64,000 bases of DNA from Allobosea sp. BK604 (GTDB lineage Bacteria; Pseudomonadota; Alphaproteobacteria; Rhizobiales; Beijerinckiaceae), in NCBI RefSeq assembly GCF_004341515.1, contig NZ_SLZF01000002.1, forward strand, positions 682,001-746,000. Reading direction: 5' to 3'. Shown here piece after piece: positions 34,843 through 43,893 of the stretch. Both the position numbers and the translations under genes were made by a program. Position 1 is the first letter of the stretch, and each line of letters begins with the position of its first letter. The notes under the pieces are model-generated. The model worked only from the letters and a program-made list of their open reading frames with translations. It did no database searches and was not told the DNA's origin.

Positions 34843-35907
34843 TCAGTTCTTCTCCGGCTTGCGGTATTGCTCGTTCTGGACGCCGAATTCCGAGATCAGG
34901 CGGCCGAGCGCGACCTTGGCGTGGTAGAGGCCGATCGTCGCCGAGCGCGTGCGGATGCCCAGCGCCAGCCCGCGCGGGGCTGAGGCCGCCAGCAGCGCTA
35001 GACTCTTCGCCAGCACCTTGAGCCGGCCCCTGGGGCTCGGGTCGAGCCGGCGCTCGATCTGGGCGGAGATCGCGCCGTTGCGCAGGCCGCGCGCCAGGAT
35101 CCAGCCGAATTCGCTGCGGCGCGCCGGCATGGTCTCGCGCATCGCCGCCTCCTGCACCCACCAGAAGCGGAAGCCGGCTGCCCGGGCCCGGCGGAAAAAG
35201 TCGCTATCGCCGCCGCCGGTGAAATCGAAGCTTTCGTCGAGGAAGGGGAAACCGAGCCTTTCCAGCACCTCGCGACGGATCAGGTAATTGGCGCTGGAAT
35301 AGAGGATCGGCACCTCGCCCGAGACGGAATAATGCGAGCGGAAGACCGGATGAGCCGATAGCCAGGCGCGCGTGGCATCCTCGAAACGCGGCGCGACCGA
35401 GCCGCCGAAGAGCTGTGCGGGCGCGGATTGCGCAGCGCGCAGGAAGGCGTCGAGCCATTGCGGCTCGGCCTCTTCGTCATCATCGATGCCGAGCACCTGC
35501 TTCAGCGCCGGAAGCCTGGTCAACGCACAGCGCCAGGCGGCGTTATAGGCCTTGCAGTTGCCCTGTCGCGGTTCGACGATGACGAAGCCCTTGAACAACC
35601 CTGACGCCAGCAGCTCCTGCGCGCGCGCCGCGCCGGCGCGTTCGCTGCCTTCGTTCTCGACGACGATGATCGCGACATCATGGCCGCCTTGCTGCGCCGC
35701 CAGTGAGCGCAGGGTCTTTTCCAGCAGGTCCGGGCGCTTGAAGGTCGGGACGCAGATCACGCTCTCGACGGCGCGCAGGGCAGCCTCCGGCGAAGCGGCC
35801 AGGATCTCGAAACTCTCGGGCGCGTCGAAGCCGCGGATCGCCGGCACGGGCCCGGCTCCGCTCTGCTGCCTCGACGCTGGCGCTGCTGCTGTCATCGCCG
35901 CCACCAT
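34843..35907 (-). CDS. Glycosyltransferase family 2 protein
   Basis: A 354-residue GT2 enzyme. VICVPTFKRPDLLEKTLRSL opens the GT-A fold, VLGIDDDEEAEPQW provides the DxD-type metal site, and DESFDFTGGGDSDFFRRARA matches the acceptor-loop acidic motif. It is cytosolic, non-processive in look (no QxxRW, no transmembrane helices), and would add one sugar to the repeat unit. ATGs at 35907 and 35895 are both plausible. It belongs to the exopolysaccharide locus. Confidence 0.88.
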   Translation of the reverse strand: MVAAMTAAAPASRQQSGAGPVPAIRGFDAPESFEILAASPEAALRAVESVICVPTFKRPDLLEKTLRSLAAQQGGHDVAIIVVENEGSERAGAARAQELLASGLFKGFVIVEPRQGNCKAYNAAWRCALTRLPALKQVLGIDDDEEAEPQWLDAFLRAAQSAPAQLFGGSVAPRFEDATRAWLSAHPVFRSHYSVSGEVPILYSSANYLIRREVLERLGFPFLDESFDFTGGGDSDFFRRARAAGFRFWWVQEAAMRETMPARRSEFGWILARGLRNGAISAQIERRLDPSPRGRLKVLAKSLALLAASAPRGLALGIRTRSATIGLYHAKVALGRLISEFGVQNEQYRKPEKN

Positions 35908-36058
35908 GCATCCGCCCGCTTAAGGTTCGGTGAGCGCGTTCGACGAGAGCAGGACGGGCGGCGGCAGAAGCCGTTGAGCATAGTCCGCACAAGGACTTGA
36001 CCTTCGGCGACCCATACCGCCTCTGCTCTGATCGCTTCATGCGTCAGGTCTTTGCCTC

Positions 36059-37231
36059 TTGCGTCTCGCCTTCGTCACCTCGCTGATCCCGGTCGCCAGG
36101 CCCGATACCGGTTTCGAGATCGCCAATGCGGCGATCCTCGACGCCTTGCGCGCGGCCGGCCATGAGGTCACGGCCTTCGGCTTCCTGCGGCCCGGCGAGA
36201 CCCCGGCCCTTCCCGAGCAGGCCGTGGTGATCGATGCGGTCGATATCGAGAATGCCGCCGTCCCCGCCAAGCGCAAGCTGCAATGGCTCGCCTCCGCGCT
36301 CAGGCACGGTCTCCCGATCGCCAGCGCCAAGCTGCTGATGGCCGGACGCGGGAGATTCGTCGAGGCGATCCGCGCGCGCGGACCGTTCGACGCGCTGATC
36401 CTGAATTCGGTGATGCTGCCCGGGGCCTTCCCGGAACTGACCGCGCTCGGCCCCTGCATTCTGGTCGAGCACAATATCGAGCATGTCTCGGCCGAGCAGA
36501 ATGCCGAACATGCCGGCAATCCGGCGATGCGCTGGCTGTTTTCGCGTGAGGCGCGGCTGCTGGAGCAGGTCGAGCACCGGCTCTGGAGGGAGACGCGCTT
36601 CGTCTGGACGCTGGCGGAGGAAGACCGAGTGGCGCTCGGGCCCGAGTACCAGGCCAAATCCGCGGTGCTGCCGCTCGTTTCGGGCGCCCCCCCGCCCGAG
36701 ACGTCCGCTCCGGCCGGTATTTCGACGGCTTACGACATCGGCCTGATCGGGACCTGGACCTGGGCCCCGAATTTCATCGGGCTCGACTGGTTCCTGCGCG
36801 AGGTCTGCCCGTTGCTGCCGGCCGATATCACGGTCGCGGTTGCCGGCAGATTTCCGGGCGAGATGCCGGCTGTGCCGGCGCAGGTGCAGCTCATCGGGCG
36901 GGTGCCCGATGCCGACGCCTTCCTGCGTTCCTGCCGGGTTCTGGCGCTGAGCAGCCGGGCCGGGACGGGCGTGCAGCTCAAGACGATCGAGGCGATGCAG
37001 CTGGGCTTGCCCGCGGTCGCGACCACGCTCTCCTGCCGCGGCTTCAGCGCGATGCCGGGCAATTTCACTCTGGCCGACAGCCCCGCGGCCTTCGCCGCTG
37101 CGCTGGTCGAGCGGGTGCGCGCAGCACGCGCCGGCGACGATCAGCGCCTCGACGGCGCGGCCTTCATGGCGGGCCAGCGCGCTGCGCTCGCGGCCGCCCT
37201 GGCAGGCGGGCTCGTAGCGGCGGGAGGCTAG
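36059..37231 (+). CDS. Glycosyltransferase family 4-like protein
   Basis: A 390-residue GT-B enzyme: N-terminal MRLAFVTSLIPVARPDTGFE, an interdomain EHNIEHVSAEQNAEH, and a C-terminal donor domain with GLIGTWTWAPNFIGLDWFLR, LIGRVPDADAFLRSCRV and GTGVQLKTIEAMQLGLPAVAT. The start codon is TTG at 36059. It closes the exopolysaccharide locus on the right and diverges from the GT2 gene at 35907; the 151 bases between them must contain both promoters. Confidence 0.88.
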   Translation: MRLAFVTSLIPVARPDTGFEIANAAILDALRAAGHEVTAFGFLRPGETPALPEQAVVIDAVDIENAAVPAKRKLQWLASALRHGLPIASAKLLMAGRGRFVEAIRARGPFDALILNSVMLPGAFPELTALGPCILVEHNIEHVSAEQNAEHAGNPAMRWLFSREARLLEQVEHRLWRETRFVWTLAEEDRVALGPEYQAKSAVLPLVSGAPPPETSAPAGISTAYDIGLIGTWTWAPNFIGLDWFLREVCPLLPADITVAVAGRFPGEMPAVPAQVQLIGRVPDADAFLRSCRVLALSSRAGTGVQLKTIEAMQLGLPAVATTLSCRGFSAMPGNFTLADSPAAFAAALVERVRAARAGDDQRLDGAAFMAGQRAALAAALAGGLVAAGG

Positions 37232-37266
37232 ATCATCAGACCGGATATCGCATCCGGTTCGATGAT

Positions 37267-37331
37267 CTAGCTTCTTGTTTTCGCATCGGCTTTCCGAAAA
37301 CCGCAATCCACTTTTCGGGTCGATGCGCTAG
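37267..37331. repeat. Dispersed repeat family R2, copy 2
   Basis: A 65-bp element bounded by CTAG at both ends. It has arms CGCATCGG/TCGATGCG and a centre AACCGCAATCCACTTTTCGG. It lies between two convergent genes, 36 bases past the GT4 stop and four bases before the AbrB-like gene's stop on the other strand. A separate GATCATC...GATGATC inverted pair precedes it (37231-37266). Confidence 0.8.
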
Positions 37332-37334
37332 GCG

Positions 37335-38453
37335 CTATTCGGCGGCGGCCGCTGCCCGGCGCGGTTCGGGGCCTGCGATCAATCCGAAAAGCGGCCCGGC
37401 GCCAATCATCACCAGCAGCACGCGCGCGATATGATGGGCCGCCACGAAGGCGACCTCCGTGTGCAACGCCAGCGCGATCAGGCTCATTTCCGTCAACCCG
37501 CCCGGCGAATAGGCCAGGACCAGAGCGACGTGGCCGAAGGTCGAGACCTTCGCCACGGCCCAGGCAAAGCCGAAGGTGGCGACGAGCAGGATCACGGTCG
37601 ACCCCACGGAGAGCAGCAGAATCCGCAGGATGGTCTTCGGCGGCGTGCCGACGAAGCGGCAGCCGATGGTCACACCGAGCACGAGCTGGGCGATGGTGAC
37701 GATCTCGGAAGGCGGGGCCGCTTCGCTCCAGCCGAAGAGATGCACGAGCGCGCTGATCAGCATGGGGCCGATCAGGTGCTTGGCCGGCAGCCGCAAAAGC
37801 TGGCCGGCCATGATCCCGAGGATACCGCAGGCGAGCAGGACAAGTTCGGCCAGCAGCGGGGTCTGCGCGAAGGACGGGCCGGCCGAGCGGTTGACGCTGA
37901 GCGAGACACCCTCGATCCACTGCAGGATGAAGGGCAGCGTGATCACCACCAGCAGGATGCGGGCGGAATGGATCAGCGCGATGATGCGGGCATCGCCGCC
38001 CTTCTCCTCGCCGATCAGGACCATTTCCATCAAGCCGCCGGGCATGCCCGCGAAGAATGCGGTGATGCGGTCGAAGCCGGCGACGCGCTGGAAATAGCTG
38101 ACGCAACAGAACCCGCTGACGATCATGAAGACGACAAGGCCGGCGAGCGTCGGCAGCCAGTTCGGCAATTGAGCGACGATATCGGGACGGAAGCCGGCGC
38201 CGAGCATGACGCCGATGACCGCGCTCATCGGCGGACGGATGACGCCGGGTGCAGCGATCGGCGCCCGCAGCAGCGCGGCAACGGTGCAGAACACCATCGA
38301 GCCGAGCATCCAGGGCAATGGCAGCTTGGCCTGAACGAAGAGCCAGCCGCCAAGGCCGCCGAGACACAGGGCGAGGGCAAAGCGCCGATAGGGGAAGCGC
38401 TGGATGCTGAAGGCGCGCAGACCGTTCACCAGATCGGACCACAACTCCCGCAT
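37335..38453 (-). CDS. AbrB family membrane protein (putative ammonia monooxygenase regulator type)
   Basis: A 372-residue protein with about ten helices in two similar halves. Each half carries a G-rich turn such as FAGMPGGLMEMVLIGE and LAYSPGGLTEMSLIAL, the internal duplication typical of the AbrB membrane family. Despite the family name it is not a DNA-binding AbrB; a transporter-like role is likely but unproven. The ATG at 38453 is chosen because the longer upstream reading is Arg/Pro-rich. It is convergent with the GT4 gene. Confidence 0.85.
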   Translation of the reverse strand: MRELWSDLVNGLRAFSIQRFPYRRFALALCLGGLGGWLFVQAKLPLPWMLGSMVFCTVAALLRAPIAAPGVIRPPMSAVIGVMLGAGFRPDIVAQLPNWLPTLAGLVVFMIVSGFCCVSYFQRVAGFDRITAFFAGMPGGLMEMVLIGEEKGGDARIIALIHSARILLVVITLPFILQWIEGVSLSVNRSAGPSFAQTPLLAELVLLACGILGIMAGQLLRLPAKHLIGPMLISALVHLFGWSEAAPPSEIVTIAQLVLGVTIGCRFVGTPPKTILRILLLSVGSTVILLVATFGFAWAVAKVSTFGHVALVLAYSPGGLTEMSLIALALHTEVAFVAAHHIARVLLVMIGAGPLFGLIAGPEPRRAAAAAE

Positions 38454-38722
38454 GCCGCGCCCGCACCTCCAGAAGCCACAGAAGCCCGCCCCGCGCCGGC
38501 CATGCTCCTGGCTCCTACACGGCTTCGCCGCAGTGGGACAGATGGCCCGGCGAATGTCGGTCCTACCGCGTGGGCGGGGCGGCCGGAATCGGCCGGCGGA
38601 CGCGCTAGCAAGGCTTGGTTGAGAATGTCTCAACGCGCTTACGGCTCCAGCCACAACCCAGCCATGTGCGCGACCCTCTGGTTGCGAGAGCATGATTCGT
38701 CAATGAATTACAGAGATGGGGG

Positions 38723-39853
38723 ATGAGCCGAGCGCCGTCGCGCCGGCCCATGGTTCGGGCAATGAGCGAAGATCGGTTGGCCGGGCGGCAGAGCCGCCTG
38801 GATTTCGATGACGGCGACAGCCCGGCACTGGGCTATGCCGGGTCCGGCGACGACCCCGACCCATTCCCCGCCATAGCAGCCGAAGACGCCGCTCCGATCG
38901 TGCTGGCCGCGATCCCGGGCGTGGTCGAGCCCGGCCCTTCGAGCTGGTTCGCCGCGCGCAAGCACCGCCTCAAGCGCTGGTGGCGCGGCGCCACGCCGAA
39001 CCTGCGCGGCTCGATCTACATGGTCTCGTCGTTCCTGGTCTACGCGGTGATGACCGGGCTGTTCAAATATCTCGGCCCGGTGATCCCGCTGGTCGAGATC
39101 CTGATGATCCGCCAGATCGTGATGAGCCTGATCATCATCGCCTTCGCGGCGCATGAGCTGCCGGCGATGATCCGCACGACACGGCCCGGACTGCAGGTCT
39201 TTCGCGGCCTCGTCACGCTCGCCTCGATGCTCTGCGGCTTCAGCGCGGTGATCTATATCCCGCTGGCACAGGCCACCGCGATCGGCTTCAGCCAGGTGCT
39301 GTTCGTCACCATCGCCGCCGTGCTGGTGCTGAAGGAGGCGGTCGACGGCGCGCGCTGGGTCGCGACGATCATCGGCTTCGTCGGCGTCATCATCATGCTC
39401 AACCCTTCGAGCCACGGGCTGGAGTTCTATGCGCTGATGTCGGTGGGCGGGGCGCTGTTCGGCGCCTGCGTCACCGTGAGCGTGCGGATGCTGGCGACGA
39501 GCGAGCGCACCGACACGATCCTGATCTGGCAGGGCATCGTGCTGATCGCAGTGCTGGCGCTGCCGACCTGGTGGCTCTGGGTCTGGCCGACGCCGGAGCA
39601 ATGGCTCTGGCTGATCGTGCTCAGCGTCTTCGGCACGGCCGGGCAATGGCTGCTGACGCGGGCCTATCAGGTCGGCGAGGCCTCGGCGCTGGCGCCGCTC
39701 GACTTCAGCCGGCTGCTGCTGGCGAGCTTCACCGGCTTCGTCTTCTTCGCCGAGATCCCGGCACTGCCGACCTGGCTCGGCGCCGCGATCGTCATCAGCG
39801 CGACGCTCTACACGATGCGCCGGAATGCGAAGCCGCTGATCCCGGCGGCCTGA
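38723..39853 (+). CDS. DMT superfamily (EamA) transporter
   Basis: A 376-residue protein with a hydrophilic N-terminal tail of about 95 residues. Ten membrane helices follow in two EamA repeats, the first starting GSIYMVSSFLVYAVMTGLFKYL, with VFRGLVTLASMLCGFSAVIYIPLAQATAI typical of the family. The substrate is unknown. Several starts are possible (38723, 38750, 38762); the last would shorten the tail. The 269 bases before it (38454-38722) are divergent promoter space shared with the AbrB-like gene. Confidence 0.85.
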   Translation: MSRAPSRRPMVRAMSEDRLAGRQSRLDFDDGDSPALGYAGSGDDPDPFPAIAAEDAAPIVLAAIPGVVEPGPSSWFAARKHRLKRWWRGATPNLRGSIYMVSSFLVYAVMTGLFKYLGPVIPLVEILMIRQIVMSLIIIAFAAHELPAMIRTTRPGLQVFRGLVTLASMLCGFSAVIYIPLAQATAIGFSQVLFVTIAAVLVLKEAVDGARWVATIIGFVGVIIMLNPSSHGLEFYALMSVGGALFGACVTVSVRMLATSERTDTILIWQGIVLIAVLALPTWWLWVWPTPEQWLWLIVLSVFGTAGQWLLTRAYQVGEASALAPLDFSRLLLASFTGFVFFAEIPALPTWLGAAIVISATLYTMRRNAKPLIPAA

Positions 39854-40020
39854 GCGCAGGGCGCGTAGCAGGCCACACGCACAAGATGAGCAAGCGCTGG
39901 GCGCGCACGCCAGGCGCAGTCGGGATCGCAGCTCGCACAATATAGCCAGTATCATTGCGGAGTAACCCGAGAGAAACGTCGCGCCCCCCGAGACGGCCAC
40001 TATGATGTGCCGGGTAACGA

Positions 40021-41352
40021 GTGACCGCCCGTCTCATGGAGTTCCACATGCTCGTCGGGCTGAGTCATGTCTCGTTGGCTTCGGCGCAGGAAGAATGGTG
40101 CTTCCTGGCATATCCCAGGCTGCCGGACGGATACCGCTTTCCGCCCGGCTGGCGACTTGCCGAGCCGGGCGACCCGATCGATGCGGTGGTTCTCACGACC
40201 GCGGTGCCGGACTACGCGCTGAAGATCGTCCTGAAGAATATCGGCGACCCGCTCGTCCCCGTCGTCAGCCTCGTCGCCGACATCCGGCAATGCGTCGATG
40301 CCTCCGCGGCGGGCGAGCAATCAGCCTGGATGCGGGCGCGCGCCATCCAGGCAAGGCTGCGCGAGCTGCCATTCCCCATTCGCAACAGCCTGCAGCCGGA
40401 GGACATGCTGCTGGCGCGGATTTACTCGCGCGACCAGGGGCTGGCCGCGAGCTATGATTCATCCGCTCGCGATCTGGTGCGCTACCCTGTCGCCGGGCCG
40501 CTGGACGACGTGGCGGAGATCGCGACCGGGCTCGTCGGCAAAGGCTACCTGACCCGACAGTTCTTCGATCGCATCCATTGCTGTCCGCAATGCCGCTCCG
40601 GCCATCTGTCGGTACGCGAGGAATGCCGCTCCTGCCGCTCGACCAATATCCGCGAGGAAGTCGTCATCCACCATTTCCGCTGCGCCCATGAAGCGCCGGA
40701 ATCGCAGTTTCGGACCGGAACCGGCTTTGAATGCCCGAAATGCGCGCGGCCGCTGCGGCATATCGGCCTCGACTACGACAAGCCCGGCTCGGTGACACGC
40801 TGCGAGGAATGCGGCGGGATCGGCGACAAGCCGGTCGTCGGCTTCAAATGCATCGACTGCGACGCCCATCACACGGCCGATCAGGTGCCGGTCAAGACCT
40901 GGTATTCCTACAACCTGACATCTTCGGGCGCGAACCGGCTCCTGCGTGGCGAGCCGATATCGCCCCATGCCTCGGGCGACGGTCCCGACCGCTTCCGCAT
41001 CCTGCTCGAGCATACCCAGCGCGAGCAACGGGAGTTCGGCGTCCCCTATCAGGTCGCCAGCATCAGCTTCACGCAGCGCGGCGCGATCGAGGCGCAGAAT
41101 GTCCGGCTCTGGGAGCAGAGCCTGCTGCTGATGAGCGATGCCCTGCACAGCGCGCTTCGCGAGGTCGATGCTGTGCAGGAACGGCCCGACGGCTTCCTCG
41201 TGCTGATGCCGCGGACCGATCCTGACGGCGCGAAGCGCGCCATGGACCTGATCGTCGGCCGCATGAAGGCGATCCTGAAGATCGATCCCGGCTTGCAGTG
41301 CGTGCTCCTCAACGACGCGACGGTCCGAGAACTCCGCGACCAGGCAGCATGA
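40021..41352 (+). CDS. TackOD1 zinc-domain protein with degenerate GGDEF-like tail
   Basis: A 443-residue protein. Residues about 128-300 form a TackOD1-type metal-binding region rich in Cys/His pairs: HCCPQC (186-191), ECRSC (201-205), HHFRCAH (217-223), CPKC (238-241), CEEC (261-264) and CIDC (277-280), with GLDYDKPGSV between them. Residues about 330-435 resemble a GGDEF domain that has lost its active site, with RPDGFLVLMPRTDPDGAK in place of GGDEF. The N-terminal 120 residues are of unknown fold. The start codon is probably GTG at 40021. It overlaps the glycosyltransferase gene by four bases and probably regulates it. Confidence 0.8.
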   Translation: MTARLMEFHMLVGLSHVSLASAQEEWCFLAYPRLPDGYRFPPGWRLAEPGDPIDAVVLTTAVPDYALKIVLKNIGDPLVPVVSLVADIRQCVDASAAGEQSAWMRARAIQARLRELPFPIRNSLQPEDMLLARIYSRDQGLAASYDSSARDLVRYPVAGPLDDVAEIATGLVGKGYLTRQFFDRIHCCPQCRSGHLSVREECRSCRSTNIREEVVIHHFRCAHEAPESQFRTGTGFECPKCARPLRHIGLDYDKPGSVTRCEECGGIGDKPVVGFKCIDCDAHHTADQVPVKTWYSYNLTSSGANRLLRGEPISPHASGDGPDRFRILLEHTQREQREFGVPYQVASISFTQRGAIEAQNVRLWEQSLLLMSDALHSALREVDAVQERPDGFLVLMPRTDPDGAKRAMDLIVGRMKAILKIDPGLQCVLLNDATVRELRDQAA

Positions 41353-42647
41353 CCATGGTCGAGCTCGACACGCCCCTGATCATGCTCGGGCAACTCGACT
41401 GGCTGAACTGGCTGGCGATGTTCTGGTTCATGATCATCCTGGAGATCCCACGCTACACGCTCTCTGGACTCGCGGTCCTCCTCTCCAGCCTGAAGCGCAG
41501 ATCCTCCCCGACGACGGCCGAGCGCCAAGCGCTGGACCGGCTCACGATCAGCGTCGTGATCGCCGGGCATAACGAGGCCGACGCCATCGAGAAATGCCTG
41601 AGATCCCTCAGGGAGCAGACGCGCAAGATCGACGAGATCATCTTCATCGACGATGGCTCGACCGACGGGATGCGGGAGATGATCAACCGCTACTGCCAAT
41701 CCGGGCAGATCGACATCGCCCTGTCGAACCAGGTCCGCAGCGGCAAGTCGGCCTCGTGCAATTTCGGCTTCACCCTCGCGAAGGGCGACATCATCGTCAA
41801 TCTGGACGCAGATTGTTCCTATGATTGCGACGCGATCGAAAAGCTGATCGAGCCGTTCACGGACCCGCTGGTGGGCGCGACGACCGGAGCGCTCGGTGTT
41901 CGCAACTACGGATACTCGGCGGTCACGTCCTATCAGGCGATCGAGTACATCACGGCGATCGCCATGGGCAAACGCGCGCTCGACATGCTCGACCTGGTGG
42001 TCTGCGCCTCCGGCGCCTTCGGCGCCTTTCGCCGGGAGGCGATCAACCAGGTCGGCCTGCTCGCCCCGGGGCCCGGCGAGGATTTCGACCTGACGCTGCG
42101 CCTGCGCCGCAGCGGCTGGAAGGTCAGGTTCGCCGGCGATTCCTGGTGCTTCACCGATACGCCCGCGACGTTCAAGGCAATCATCCGGCAGCGCCGGCGC
42201 TGGGACCGCGACACGACCCGCACCCGGATGCGCAAGTTCCGCGACGCGCTCCATCCCGGCCGCCGGAGATTCAGCCTGCTCGAGACATTCGAGCAGGTCG
42301 AATGGCTGGTCATGAACCTGCTCGTGACCTTGGTGTTTCCGATCTATGTCGCCTATCTCTTCCTGCTCTTCGGTAATGAGGCCATTTATATCCTGCTGTC
42401 CGTTGCCGTCGCTTACTTCATCCTCGATATTGCCGGCTTCTCGATGGCACTCGCGATCTGCCGGCGCTACGATTCCAAGATGATCGTGAGAATTTTTCCG
42501 TACCTTCTCACGTACGGACTGTATAACGGCGTGTTCATGCGCTGCGTCCGCCTCTACGCCTATTTCGAGGAATGGGTACACCGGGCCTCGACGCGCGACT
42601 CCTACTCGCCGTCACGCGTCTCGCGCCAAGCCCACTATATACGGTGA
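41349..42647 (+). CDS. Processive family-2 glycosyltransferase (membrane polysaccharide synthase)
   Basis: A 432-residue membrane GT2 enzyme. One N-terminal helix (about 17-45) is followed by the catalytic domain with DDGSTD (101-106), DAD (153-155), GED (243-245) and QRRRW (281-285). That is the full D,D,D,Q(Q/R)xRW set of cellulose, alginate and poly-GlcNAc synthases. Three or four C-terminal helices follow. It should polymerise and translocate a beta-linked glycan. Starts and stops overlap tightly with both neighbours, so it is the core of a three-gene operon. The product cannot be told from sequence. Confidence 0.92.
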   Translation: MTMVELDTPLIMLGQLDWLNWLAMFWFMIILEIPRYTLSGLAVLLSSLKRRSSPTTAERQALDRLTISVVIAGHNEADAIEKCLRSLREQTRKIDEIIFIDDGSTDGMREMINRYCQSGQIDIALSNQVRSGKSASCNFGFTLAKGDIIVNLDADCSYDCDAIEKLIEPFTDPLVGATTGALGVRNYGYSAVTSYQAIEYITAIAMGKRALDMLDLVVCASGAFGAFRREAINQVGLLAPGPGEDFDLTLRLRRSGWKVRFAGDSWCFTDTPATFKAIIRQRRRWDRDTTRTRMRKFRDALHPGRRRFSLLETFEQVEWLVMNLLVTLVFPIYVAYLFLLFGNEAIYILLSVAVAYFILDIAGFSMALAICRRYDSKMIVRIFPYLLTYGLYNGVFMRCVRLYAYFEEWVHRASTRDSYSPSRVSRQAHYIR

Positions 42648-42652
42648 CGGCC

Positions 42653-43717
42653 ATGATTACCGAGCTGCGAGAGCATACGCGCGCCGACAAGTTCCTGAAC
42701 GACGTCCGGGAAAACCAGAAGGCCCGCCGCAACTATGGGCGTTACTTCTATCTGCTGTCGGTGATCTGCGTCTTCGCCTATCTGGGCAATATCTTCCTGG
42801 GGCATCTCGTCTGGCTCAGGGCCGAAGGGCTGATCCTGGCCGACCGGGTCGTCGTGGCTTCGCCCTATGCCGTCCAGGTCACAAAGGTGCTGGTGCGGCC
42901 GGGACAGCAGGTCAAGCGCGGCGAGGTCCTGGCTATGGTCAGCTCCCCGCAGATCATGGAGTCCATGGCGACGCTCACCTCGAAGGCGGCCGAGACCACT
43001 GCCCGGCAGGCCGAACTCGCGATCAAGCTCGAGGTCGCCAACGCCGTCCTGAAGACGGCGGACGAGCGGCTCAAGGAAACCGAGGCGCAACTGCGCAAGG
43101 TCAATACGTCCCGCGCAGCCCTGGGTTTCGTGTCCGATGCCTTCGCGGCGAATGTGCAGAAGGACCGCTACTTCGCCATGCAGGAAAAGGTCTCGCGCGA
43201 GGCCGAACGCCGCGGAACCATTCAACAGCTCGCGCAGTTGGACGTCTCGCTGGAGGAAGCCAGGACGGCTCTGCAGCAGCTGCGGCTCAGCTACAATAAT
43301 GGCGCCATCGAAGCGCCGTCCGACGGAACGATCGGCTCCAAGACTGCCATTCAGGGCGATGTCCTGAGGCCTGGCGACAACCTGATGGAGCTCTATGTCG
43401 GGAGCAAATACGCCCTCGTCTACCTGGAAACAGGGACGCTCTACGATGTCAGCATTGGCGACAAGGTGAGGGTTGCTGACGGCTTCAAGCAGACGATGGG
43501 CACGGTCACCGAGATCCAGCCCCTCACCGTGCCGTTGCCTGCCGAATTCCAGCGGGCATTCCGTCCGCCGAGCCGCGGTCAGGTGGCGAAGATCGAGCTC
43601 GAATCCGAGGCGATCTTTCCGATGGCGTCAAAGGTCGCGGTCTCCGGACAGTCGTGGTTGAGCGAGTTCGTCCCTGCCGATTTCCTCCAGGCCCATCCGC
43701 TGCTTCGCGGCATGTGA
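42653..43717 (+). CDS. HlyD-like periplasmic adaptor paired with the glycan synthase
   Basis: A 354-residue protein. A cytosolic stub and one membrane helix (about 30-53) lead to a biotinyl-lipoyl-like half (VVVASPYAVQVTKVLVRPGQ), a coiled-coil hairpin (about 105-215), the second lipoyl half (GAIEAPSDGTIGSKTAIQGDVL) and a beta barrel. This is the HlyD/Alg44-periplasmic-domain architecture. It starts five bases after the synthase stop. It likely guides the nascent polymer across the periplasm, as Alg44 does for alginate; no PilZ domain is present. Confidence 0.85.
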   Translation: MITELREHTRADKFLNDVRENQKARRNYGRYFYLLSVICVFAYLGNIFLGHLVWLRAEGLILADRVVVASPYAVQVTKVLVRPGQQVKRGEVLAMVSSPQIMESMATLTSKAAETTARQAELAIKLEVANAVLKTADERLKETEAQLRKVNTSRAALGFVSDAFAANVQKDRYFAMQEKVSREAERRGTIQQLAQLDVSLEEARTALQQLRLSYNNGAIEAPSDGTIGSKTAIQGDVLRPGDNLMELYVGSKYALVYLETGTLYDVSIGDKVRVADGFKQTMGTVTEIQPLTVPLPAEFQRAFRPPSRGQVAKIELESEAIFPMASKVAVSGQSWLSEFVPADFLQAHPLLRGM

Positions 43718-43787
43718 GGCCGATCTGCTCATCGATAGAGAACGCGAGGCCCGATCAGATCGCCGCGTGATCAGATCGGCGCGTGCC

Positions 43788-43893
43788 CTAGAGCATTTCC
43801 GCGTTTCTCCGAATCGCGAAAATTCTCTAACGTTTTGTTTTAACGCATTTTCTTCACGCGAACCGGTATCCACTTCGCTCGAAAATGCTCTAG
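43788..43893. repeat. Dispersed repeat family R1, copy 3 (type copy)
   Basis: The clearest copy: 106 bp with perfect 11-bp terminal inverted repeats CTAGAGCATTT (43788-43798) and AAATGCTCTAG (43883-43893). Inside it carries TTTTAACGCATTTTCTTCAC and ACCGGTATCCACTT. Its right end contains the GST stop codon (43890-43892, minus strand). Confidence 0.88.
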
